Below are positions 1 to 5,427 of a stretch of 7,146 nucleotides of DNA, piece after piece. Made by a program: the position numbers and the translations under genes. The stretch comes from Phoenicibacter sp963588595 (GTDB taxonomy: Bacteria; Actinomycetota; Coriobacteriia; Coriobacteriales; Eggerthellaceae). The notes beneath the pieces were generated by a model. The model made no database searches. It was not told the DNA's origin and saw only the letters and a program-made list of their open reading frames with translations. The stretch covers positions 1 through 7,146 of the forward strand of contig CAVAIA010000057.1 of NCBI GenBank assembly GCA_963588595.1, given 5' to 3'. Position 1 is the stretch's first letter, and each line of letters starts with the position of its first letter.

Positions 1-2
1 AA

Positions 3-653
3 AAAATAGTTTCTTTGGAAAACATAGCGGTTTCATACGACGAGCGAAAAACGTTCGTTTTAAAAAACTTTAACTTTGAAATGTTCGAAGGGGAACACGT
101 TGTTCTTAGTGGAAAAAATGGGTCGGGGAAAACAACTTTGTCAAAAATTGCGGCAGGGCTTATGTCGCCTGATTTTGGAAAAGTTGAGTTGTTTGGAAAT
201 TTGTGTTTCGATGAGGCGGGAGTGAATGCAAAGTCCTACGAAGATGCAAGGAGGAACATCGCTTATGTTTTCCAACAACCAGAAATCTCGATCGTGTCAC
301 AAAACGTTGCGTCAAACATAGCATTTGTCCCTCAAAACCTTTGTTTTTCTGTCCCTGAAATAGACGCAGCACTTGCTCTCGAACTTGAAAAAGGCGGGCT
401 TGAGGCGATTGCGGAGAAGGATCCGCGTGAGCTTTCAGGCGGCGAACAACAACTCGTTTCTATTGCTTCTGCGATTGCGGCTTATCCCAAACTTCTTGTT
501 TTAGACGAGCCGACCGCCTATCTAGACGAGGCTAACTCAAAGAATTGCATGCGGCTAATTGAAAAAACGAAAGAGAGAGCAGAGTGCGCTATATTGCACA
601 TTACTCACAAAGAGGAGGAAATTAAGATGGCGGATAGAGTGGTGAATCTATGA
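3..653 (+). CDS. ecfA1: ECF transporter ATP-binding subunit EcfA1 (5' end probably outside window)
   Basis: One of the two ATPases that power an energy-coupling factor (vitamin or metal) importer at the inner face of the membrane. Numbering from the TTG at 15: Walker A GKNGSGKTT at 33-41, Q-loop in VFQQPE near 87, signature LSGGEQQ at 140-146, Walker B LLVLDEP at 160-166 with catalytic Glu165, D-loop YLD, and switch His198. The frame stays open to the window's first bases, and the codons before 15 read KIVS-LEN, which matches the usual start of the family (M-I-x-L-x-N). The real start is therefore probably upstream, and TTG 15 is only a fallback. The protein stops soon after the H-loop, so it lacks the extra C-terminal domain of about 60 residues found in many EcfA proteins. 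The stop overlaps the ecfA2 start by 4 bases (ATGA). Family call sure; the EcfA1 rather than EcfA2 label rests on gene order. Confidence 0.88.
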   Translation, partial: KIVSLENIAVSYDERKTFVLKNFNFEMFEGEHVVLSGKNGSGKTTLSKIAAGLMSPDFGKVELFGNLCFDEAGVNAKSYEDARRNIAYVFQQPEISIVSQNVASNIAFVPQNLCFSVPEIDAALALELEKGGLEAIAEKDPRELSGGEQQLVSIASAIAAYPKLLVLDEPTAYLDEANSKNCMRLIEKTKERAECAILHITHKEEEIKMADRVVNL

Positions 654-1303
654 TTGAACTAAAAAACATAAAGTTTGGATATTCAGAAAGACCTATGTTC
701 GACAACTTTTCCCTTTGCGCAAAAAACGGCGAGTGCACCGCGATTGTTGGGAGCAATGGAGCAGGGAAATCAACACTTTTAAAAATAATGTGTGGGGTTC
801 TTCGCCCTGAAGAAGGTCAAGTTTTCCTTGACAACCAAAATTTGTGGAGAAGGAGGATAATTCGCGTTCCAAAAATCGTTAAAGGCCACGCGTCGATGAT
901 AGGGTATGTTATGCAACGGTGTGAAGACCAGCTTTTTGCTGAAACAGTTGCAAAGGACATTGAGTTCGGCCCAAAAAATCTAGGTTTTAGCGACGAAGAA
1001 ATTAAAGAAGCAGTTGACAAATGGATTCAATTTTTTGAAATTGAGAAGTTAAAAGACAAGTCTCCTTTTAAAATTTCCGGCGGGCAACAACGCCTTTGCG
1101 CGATTGCAGGAGTGTTGGCTATGAGCACGCCAAATGTTTGCTTCGATGAGCCAACTTCATCTCTCGACGAAGACGCAACTAAAAAGGTCCATGAAGCAAT
1201 AAACCTATTAAAGGAAGAAGGCAAGGCTGTTGTTTTAGTTTCTCACGACGAAAAAGAAATTGAGCTTTTGGCGGATAAAGTCATCAAAATCGAAAAGAAG
1301 TAA
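650..1303 (+). CDS. ecfA2: ECF transporter ATP-binding subunit EcfA2
   Basis: Second ATPase of the ECF module, 217 residues, expected to pair with EcfA1 and dock on EcfT. Visible motifs: Walker A GSNGAGKST at 34-42, Q-loop Gln89, then the EcfA-typical stretch EDQLFAETVAKDIEFGP (92-108), signature ISGGQQR at 142-148 followed by IAGVLAM, Walker B VCFDEP at 163-168 (Glu167 catalytic; Phe where Leu is commoner), D-loop SSLD at 170-173, and switch His199. The ATG lies inside the stop of ecfA1 (ATGA), with a weak GGTG purine run 5 bases upstream, so translational coupling is likely. Like its partner it ends just after the H-loop and has no additional C-terminal domain, resembling the short BioM/CbiO-like forms. 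What the transporter imports cannot be told, because no S component is present here. Confidence 0.93.
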   Translation: MIELKNIKFGYSERPMFDNFSLCAKNGECTAIVGSNGAGKSTLLKIMCGVLRPEEGQVFLDNQNLWRRRIIRVPKIVKGHASMIGYVMQRCEDQLFAETVAKDIEFGPKNLGFSDEEIKEAVDKWIQFFEIEKLKDKSPFKISGGQQRLCAIAGVLAMSTPNVCFDEPTSSLDEDATKKVHEAINLLKEEGKAVVLVSHDEKEIELLADKVIKIEKK

Positions 1304-1316
1304 AAGTTATCTTCGA

Positions 1317-2096
1317 ATGAAAAACAAAGGCAAAAAGATAAAGATTGGTGCGTTTGTTCCAAAGACGAGTTTGATTCATTCTCTTGATTCACGAGTCAAA
1401 ATCCTTTTCTTTTTTGCTTACATGGTTTGCATCTTTTTGCTTTCAAGTTTTCAAGCAATCTTTGTCGTCATCGCGCTTTTGCCCTTGTTGCTGACGTTTA
1501 TGTCCAAAATCAACCCATTTTCGTTGATTCGCTCAATTTTGCCTCTTATCATTTTGTTTTTGATCATCACCTCGCTTAGCTTATTTAATGCTCAAACGCT
1601 GGGTTCCAATCCTCAAAACTTCATAAGTTTTGGTTTTTTAAACATCTATCTTGACAATATCCCCTATGTAATAAGCAGATCCATCACTTGGATAAACATC
1701 CTTTTGCTAGGCGCTCTTCTTTTGGCAACAACATCACCACTAGAGCTGACTGAAGGTCTCGCCTCAATTTTTTCACCCCTTCAAAAGATAGGCGTCCCAG
1801 TCTCTCAACTCTCAATCGTTTTAGCTCTAGCGTTGCGCTTTATTCCTAACATCAGCGAGCTCACCCAAAGAATAGCAACAGCGCAAAAACTGCGCGGCTC
1901 TTATCTTGACCATGGAAACCCTATTCAAAGAGTGAAAGCTGGAGGCGCTCTATTTTTTCCCTTGACGATCGCTTCCCTTAAAATTGCCGAGCAGCTTTCA
2001 ATTTCTCTTTTATCAAAAAACTATGTTCCAGGTCTCCCGAGGACGAAATGGGATTATCAAAGTTTTAAAAAACGGCAAAAAAATGAAGCGAAATAA
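1317..2096 (+). CDS. ecfT: ECF transporter transmembrane coupling protein EcfT
   Basis: Membrane scaffold linking the two ATPases to a substrate-binding S component; 259 residues. N-terminal motif SLDSRVKI (22-29) matches the EcfT L-D-P-R-x-K signature. Hydrophobic segments lie at about 29-62 (probably two helices), 71-91, 105-120 and 125-140, with further hydrophobic stretches near 160-176 and 210-232. The long cytoplasmic coupling helices carry the first coupling motif AQKLRG at 189-194 (usually A-x-R-G). At the place of the second A-R-G motif the sequence reads S233-K234-N235, then Y-V-P-G and PRT, so this motif looks degenerate. Start chosen at ATG 1317: the frame is open further upstream, but that part overlaps ecfA2 and reads as low-complexity SKSKRSKS. 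It starts 13 bases after ecfA2 with no good Shine-Dalgarno, so coupled translation is likely. Substrate unknown. Confidence 0.9.
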   Translation: MKNKGKKIKIGAFVPKTSLIHSLDSRVKILFFFAYMVCIFLLSSFQAIFVVIALLPLLLTFMSKINPFSLIRSILPLIILFLIITSLSLFNAQTLGSNPQNFISFGFLNIYLDNIPYVISRSITWINILLLGALLLATTSPLELTEGLASIFSPLQKIGVPVSQLSIVLALALRFIPNISELTQRIATAQKLRGSYLDHGNPIQRVKAGGALFFPLTIASLKIAEQLSISLLSKNYVPGLPRTKWDYQSFKKRQKNEAK

Positions 2097-2108
2097 ATAA
2101 AAGCGATG

Positions 2109-2114
2109 TATAAT
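2109..2114 (+). promoter_or_regulatory. -10 box for tRNA-Glu (and probably gmk)
   Basis: A perfect TATAAT, 17 bases before the first base of tRNA-Glu, the right distance for a start near 2121 and a short 5' leader to be removed by RNase P. No recognisable TTGACA stands 16-18 bases upstream, and the preceding TG is one base out of register for an extended -10. Since no other promoter is seen before gmk, this box probably also feeds gmk and the genes behind it. Seen directly: the box; inferred: its use. Confidence 0.5.
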
Positions 2115-2131
2115 TTAAACTCGTTTCGCTT

Positions 2132-2206
2132 GTCCCCATAGTCTAACGGTTAGGACGTGGCCCTTTCAAGGCTAAGATACGGGTTCAATTCCCGTTGGGG
2201 GCACCA
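2132..2206 (+). tRNA. tRNA-Glu (anticodon UUC)
   Basis: A full cloverleaf can be folded by hand. The acceptor stem pairs GTCCCCA (2132-2138) with TGGGGGC (2196-2202), with one G-U pair. The D arm is GTCT/GGAC around AACGGTTA. The anticodon stem pairs TGGCC (2158-2162) with GGCTA (2170-2174), and its loop CTTTCAA places the anticodon TTC at 2165-2167. The T arm is ACGGG-TTCAATT-CCCGT. The discriminator is A2203 and the CCA end is encoded (2204-2206). Position 8 is T, the base that ThiI, encoded downstream, converts to 4-thiouridine. It reads GAA/GAG codons. It sits between ecfT and gmk on the same strand, behind a TATAAT box. Confidence 0.96.
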
Positions 2207-2222
2207 TTTTTTAAGAAAATTT

Positions 2223-2792
2223 ATGACAGTCCCAAACAAAAACTATGACAACCTTTTCATAATATCCTCGCCATCTGGCGGCGGAAAAGGGACATTGATT
2301 TCAAAACTGCTTGAGACTCTTCCAAATTTGTGGCTTAGCGTCTCAGCAACATCCCGAGAACCAAGAGTTGGAGAGGAAGACGGCGTTAATTACTACTTCC
2401 TCACTAAAGAAGAATTCTTAGCGAAGATCGATGAGGGTGATTTCTTAGAATGGGCGCAATATAGCGAGAACTTTTATGGGACGCCAAAGAGCTCTATTGA
2501 TGAGCACCTTAAAAAAGGCGAGAAGGTCATTCTCGAAATAGAAGTCCAAGGCGCTCTTGAAGTCATGGAGAAATGCCCTGGATGTCATAGCATTTTCATA
2601 AAGCCTCCTTCGATGGAAATTCTCGAGGAACGCTTGAGAGGACGCCAAACAGACAGCGAAGATCAAATTAAAAAGAGACTTAGCGCTGCCAGAGATGAAA
2701 TTAAAGAAGCTGACAATTATGAAAAAATCATAATTAATGACGATTTAGACCTTGCATTTTCTCAACTTAAAGAGTATATTAGTAGTTTCTAA
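2223..2792 (+). CDS. gmk: Guanylate kinase
   Basis: Cytoplasmic kinase that turns GMP (and dGMP) into GDP with ATP, feeding GTP pools; 189 residues, close to the usual length. Motifs: P-loop SSPSGGGKGT at 15-24 (the family normally has G-P-S-G-x-G-K, so the first Gly is Ser16 here), GMP-binding segment SATSREPR at 41-48 followed by GEEDGVNYYF, ExxxYxxxxYGT with Glu76, Tyr80 and YGT 85-87, strand EIEVQGA at 105-111, and LID arginines in ERLRGR (136-141) and KKR (150-152). Start at ATG 2223: the frame upstream runs through the tRNA gene and cannot be coding. No clear Shine-Dalgarno lies in the 16 bases between tRNA and ATG. rpoZ follows, the common gmk-rpoZ pairing of bacteria. Confidence 0.95.
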   Translation: MTVPNKNYDNLFIISSPSGGGKGTLISKLLETLPNLWLSVSATSREPRVGEEDGVNYYFLTKEEFLAKIDEGDFLEWAQYSENFYGTPKSSIDEHLKKGEKVILEIEVQGALEVMEKCPGCHSIFIKPPSMEILEERLRGRQTDSEDQIKKRLSAARDEIKEADNYEKIIINDDLDLAFSQLKEYISSF

Positions 2793-2831
2793 CGATTAAG
2801 CTTTAAATTTTCCACTTAATTAAAAAGTTAT

Positions 2832-2836
2832 GGGAG
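2832..2836 (+). promoter_or_regulatory. Ribosome binding site deciding the rpoZ start
   Basis: GGGAG stands 8 bases before the ATG at 2845, an ideal Shine-Dalgarno spacing. An in-frame ATG at 2830 overlaps this element by one base and has only A/T-rich sequence before it, so 2845 is the better start. Confidence 0.7.
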
Positions 2837-2844
2837 TTAAGAAT

Positions 2845-3105
2845 ATGAGTATTGTTGAACCAAAAATTAGCGATTTACTTGAAAAAGCTGAGAACGATCG
2901 TTTTTTGCTTTGCACTATGGCGTCGAAGCGCGCGCATGACATAAATGACATGATGAAGGGTCAAAGAAGCCGCGCAATAGGCACTCAAACGGCGAAGGAA
3001 ATTGCGCAAGCAACAAACGTTAAGCCTCTTTCTATGGCTTTTAACGAGATTGACAGAGGAGACATCTCCTACGATCCAAAAACGATTGATGCAACTCATC
3101 ATTAA
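2845..3105 (+). CDS. rpoZ: DNA-directed RNA polymerase omega subunit
   Basis: Small core subunit that helps fold and hold the beta' subunit of RNA polymerase; 86 residues from ATG 2845. Recognised by the conserved N-terminal block: EPKISDLLEKAENDRFLL (5-22) and the ASKRAHDIND core (26-35, the A-x-K-R-A-x-x-I signature), then the second helix QTAKEIAQA (48-56) and PLSMAFNEIDRGDISYD (61-77), corresponding to the usual 'kPlxxAlxEIxxGki' end of the family. A five-residue longer product from ATG 2830 is possible but less likely, because GGGAG fits 2845. It follows gmk by 52 bases and precedes thiI by 8, probably in one transcript. The wording of the N-terminal half is of an actinobacterial (Coriobacteriia-like) kind, a weak taxonomic hint from memory. 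Confidence 0.92.
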   Translation: MSIVEPKISDLLEKAENDRFLLCTMASKRAHDINDMMKGQRSRAIGTQTAKEIAQATNVKPLSMAFNEIDRGDISYDPKTIDATHH

Positions 3106-3113
3106 ACTCTAGA

Positions 3114-4301
3114 ATGCATTTTCAACGTGTAATCCTAGTTCACTACCATGAAATTGGCTTAAAAGGTCATAACCGTTCAAAATTTGAAAATCGACTTGTT
3201 TCAAACATCCTTTCTCTAACAAAGGAAAGGGATGAAAATTCGCCTGTTTGCGCGTGCCACAGAATAAGTGGCAGGGTTGTTGTCTACTTAAAAGAAGGAA
3301 CAACCAGAGAAGAGCAACTCGAAGTTGAAAAATTCTTGTCAAAAGTCCCAGGCATTCAAAGAGTTTCAGCGGGTTTTAAATGCGAAAGGGACTACTCAAC
3401 CATGAAGCAATTGGCTGTCGAGGCTCTAAAGGACGCAGGCGATTTTCAAACATTTAAAGTTCAAGCGAGAAGAAACCACACCGACTTTGAGGTCGACTCT
3501 ATGACTATGAACAAGGAAATTGGATCGGTTCTTTGCGAAGCTTTTCCAGACAAAAAAGTCAAAATGAAGGACGTCGACGTCCAAGTCAATGTTGAAGTCA
3601 TCCAAAACATGTGTTTTATTTGCGCGCACACTCTTCGCGGGATTGGAGGTTTGCCGGTTGGGGTTTCTGGGAAAGTTGTTTGCATGCTATCTAGCGGAAT
3701 CGACTCTCCTGTTGCAACGTGGAAAATGGCAAAACGCGGCGCAACTTGCATAGGAGTTCATTTCTCAGGGCGCCCTCAAACTTCCTCAACCTCAGAAGAT
3801 CTTGTTAGCGAAATTGCAGAACAATTGTCAAAATATGGCTGTTTAAAAGAGTTTTGGATTTGCCCTATTGGCGATTTTCAAAAAGAGATAATGCTTAAAT
3901 GCGACCCCTCTCTTCGAATAATACTCTACAGGCGATTGATGTTTAGAGTGGCAAGTGAGATTGCAAGCATGAGAGGAGCGCGCGCTATTGCGACCGGAGA
4001 GAGCTTGGGACAAGTTGCCTCCCAAACGGTAGACAACATGATTGCAACGTCAGACGCCGCAAATAAGTTAGTTTTACGACCTTTGATAGGGGACGACAAA
4101 CTCGAGATTATAGACCTTGCAAAGAAAATTGGCACCTTTGACATATCATCTCAAGAGGCAAGCGATTGTTGCACGCTTTTCATGCCAAAAGCGCCAGAAA
4201 CTCACGCCAAACTTGATGTCGTCAAAAAAGAAGATGAAGAGATTGGTTTGAGCAAAATGGTGGGCGAAATCCTAAAAAATTCAGAGGCTCACAAACTTTA
4301 G
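3114..4301 (+). CDS. thiI: tRNA 4-thiouridine synthase / thiamine sulfur-transfer enzyme ThiI
   Basis: ATP-dependent enzyme that adenylates U8 of tRNA and replaces its oxygen with sulfur supplied by a cysteine desulfurase. It can also feed sulfur to thiazole synthesis. 395 residues: N-terminal ferredoxin-like part with YHEIGLKGHNR (11-21), THUMP domain at about 60-165, linker GGLPVGVSGK (178-187), then the PP-loop ATPase domain with SSGIDSPVA at 193-201 (usual form S-G-G-x-D-S, so one Gly is Ser194). Near the end the conserved DCC pair lies at 351-353, followed by LFMPKAP. There is no C-terminal rhodanese domain, as in the short ThiI of many Gram-positives, so the persulfide must come directly from a desulfurase that is not in this window. 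ATG 3114 is 8 bases after rpoZ with no strong ribosome site, suggesting coupling. The gene ends inside a convergent hairpin. Confidence 0.94.
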   Translation: MHFQRVILVHYHEIGLKGHNRSKFENRLVSNILSLTKERDENSPVCACHRISGRVVVYLKEGTTREEQLEVEKFLSKVPGIQRVSAGFKCERDYSTMKQLAVEALKDAGDFQTFKVQARRNHTDFEVDSMTMNKEIGSVLCEAFPDKKVKMKDVDVQVNVEVIQNMCFICAHTLRGIGGLPVGVSGKVVCMLSSGIDSPVATWKMAKRGATCIGVHFSGRPQTSSTSEDLVSEIAEQLSKYGCLKEFWICPIGDFQKEIMLKCDPSLRIILYRRLMFRVASEIASMRGARAIATGESLGQVASQTVDNMIATSDAANKLVLRPLIGDDKLEIIDLAKKIGTFDISSQEASDCCTLFMPKAPETHAKLDVVKKEDEEIGLSKMVGEILKNSEAHKL

Positions 4302-4326
4302 TAGGTAAATCAACCTAGAAAAGTTT
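4293..4326. terminator. Probable bidirectional terminator between thiI and the signal peptidase gene
   Basis: Hairpin read by eye: AAACTTT (4293-4299) pairs with AAAGTTT (4320-4326), a 2x2 AG/GA internal loop follows, then TAGGT (4302-4306) pairs with ACCTA (4313-4317) around loop AAATCA. Both the thiI stop (4299-4301) and the stop of the opposing gene (4315-4317) lie inside it. The U tract is short on both sides (TTTT on plus, TTT on minus) and the stem is A/T-rich, so strength is uncertain. Its position between convergent genes supports the call. Confidence 0.55.
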
Positions 4327-5325
4327 TCGCTTCTTAATGCTCTTTGAAGGGAGAGGTTCCCCCGTCGTTTTGTTGACAGCATTAATTGTGCTCGTCTTTT
4401 TTATCGCGCTCTTAGGTTCAATGACGTTGGAAGGTTTAGCATTCTTCGAGTTATAAACGTTAGCATTTTGCTTCGTCAAGAAGGAGCAAATCGCTTCTGC
4501 GAGGAATGTTAATGCTAATATGAACAGCAAAATTCCAATTCCGACAATTCTGCCTGTTTCGTCGTTAGTCAGATAGTCCACCGCACCTCCAACGTATGGA
4601 ACGGAGAAGATAACGACCCCAACGACGTTTTCGTAAAGGGTAGGAGCGTCATCCGCGTTATTAGCGTCTCCTCTTGTTGTAATCGTCTTGTTTGAATAAT
4701 TGTTAGCAACGCACCTATGCGTTATTATGTCGAGTCTCTCGTTCATAACGCAACTAACAACTTCGCCCGGTCTTATTGAGTTCGGGTCTTTCGGTTGAAC
4801 GAAAACAAGCGTTCCAATTGGATAAGTTGGAGACATGGAACCCGTTAAAACGTTGAATTCATTGACGCCAAAAAGCCTTGGGATCCCTATTCCGCAAACT
4901 GCAACTAACAAAACGAAACAAATAATACGCATTGAAAATTGCAAAATTCGCGCTACTATTGGCGGTTTAACGTCTTTGATGACGATTCTGATTGTCTCGT
5001 TGTCGCCTTTCGCCCTTTGGGCAAGAGAGGAAATTGTTGCAATTGAGGCGGGCTTTCCCTTGCTTAAGCCGCGACTTACACCCAAAGGCAAAGTCACAAC
5101 TCCCCTTTTGCTCATCTCTTGGTCCTCAATCTCAATATCAAGGGGATTTAGACCCTCTTCACCCTCGGTTGTTGGCTGCTCTTCAATTTGCTCATCGTTT
5201 GCTTCAATAAAAGAGTCGCCCTCAACTGGCGTTTCTTCGGTTAGAGAATCGACAGTTGCATCGAGCTCATTTTGGTCTTCTTCTTCGGTGAAGTTGATGT
5301 TGTTATCTTCAGGTGAGTTTTGCAT
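4315..5325 (-). CDS. sipW: Signal peptidase I, SipW/ER type, with charged N- and C-terminal extensions
   Basis: Membrane serine protease that removes signal peptides; 336 residues, much longer than typical SipW (about 190). Core: first membrane helix about 125-150, catalytic serine motif TGSMSPTYPIG (161-171, Ser163 nucleophile), general base His203 in ITHR (a His instead of the bacterial Lys, typical of SipW, archaeal and ER enzymes), box TTRGDANNADD (216-226), and second membrane helix about 259-283. Unusual: 26 of the first 70 residues are Asp/Glu with no Lys/Arg before 73, and the tail 284-336 has 12 Lys/Arg against 2 acids. Two SipW-type substrates lie just upstream on the same strand, its likely clients. 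Start at ATG 5325 is preceded by AGAAG at only 2 bases. Met71 (ATG at 5115) has GAGG 8 bases before it and would remove exactly the acidic part. The long form is kept because the frame is open and biased throughout. Confidence 0.88.
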   Translation of the reverse strand: MQNSPEDNNINFTEEEDQNELDATVDSLTEETPVEGDSFIEANDEQIEEQPTTEGEEGLNPLDIEIEDQEMSKRGVVTLPLGVSRGLSKGKPASIATISSLAQRAKGDNETIRIVIKDVKPPIVARILQFSMRIICFVLLVAVCGIGIPRLFGVNEFNVLTGSMSPTYPIGTLVFVQPKDPNSIRPGEVVSCVMNERLDIITHRCVANNYSNKTITTRGDANNADDAPTLYENVVGVVIFSVPYVGGAVDYLTNDETGRIVGIGILLFILALTFLAEAICSFLTKQNANVYNSKNAKPSNVIEPKSAIKKTSTINAVNKTTGEPLPSKSIKKRKLF

Positions 5326-5336
5326 AACTTCTAAAA

Positions 5337-5342
5337 ATTATA
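5337..5342 (-). promoter_or_regulatory. Candidate -10 box for the signal peptidase gene
   Basis: TATAAT on the minus strand, 11 bases before the ATG at 5325. A start about 7 bases downstream would leave a leader of roughly 5 bases, so the mRNA would be nearly leaderless. The -35 is unclear: TTGAAA (5370-5365) is 22 bases away, too far. The terminator just upstream makes a separate promoter here likely. Confidence 0.4.
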
Positions 5343-5371
5343 TCATGATAGGCACTAAATTGGGTTTCAAC

Positions 5372-5402
5372 AAAAAATCCTCCCTTAAAAATGGGAGGAT
5401 TT
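5372..5402 (-). terminator. Intrinsic terminator after the secreted-protein operon
   Basis: Perfect 10-base-pair stem AAATCCTCCC (5375-5384) with GGGAGGATTT (5393-5402), 8-base loop, followed on the minus strand by a run of six T (5377-5372). This is a classic rho-independent terminator. It begins 26 bases after the stop of the gene at 5428-6228 and separates the two secreted-protein genes from the signal peptidase gene. On the plus strand the run after the stem is only TTT, so it points to minus-strand transcription. Confidence 0.88.
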
Positions 5403-5427
5403 AGAATTTCTCAACTTTAAAAACAAA

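Noticed and set aside
1260..1316. N-terminal extension of EcfT
   Set aside because: It overlaps the end of ecfA2 in another frame and gives a low-complexity Ser/Lys stretch not seen in EcfT. ATG 1317 matches the family start.
3..2096. Adjacent S component (BioY, ThiT, CbiM or similar) for the ECF transporter
   Set aside because: No additional small hydrophobic ORF exists in this part. The substrate-binding partner must lie outside the window.
2157..2222. N-terminal extension of guanylate kinase
   Set aside because: The extra 22 codons are the tRNA-Glu gene and its 3' spacer read as protein. The family N-terminus fits ATG 2223.
4835..5404. 189-codon plus-strand ORF opposite the signal peptidase
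   Set aside because: Antisense shadow: Ser-rich, no domain, no ribosome site, and it runs through the intrinsic terminator. The minus-strand frame has clear catalytic motifs.
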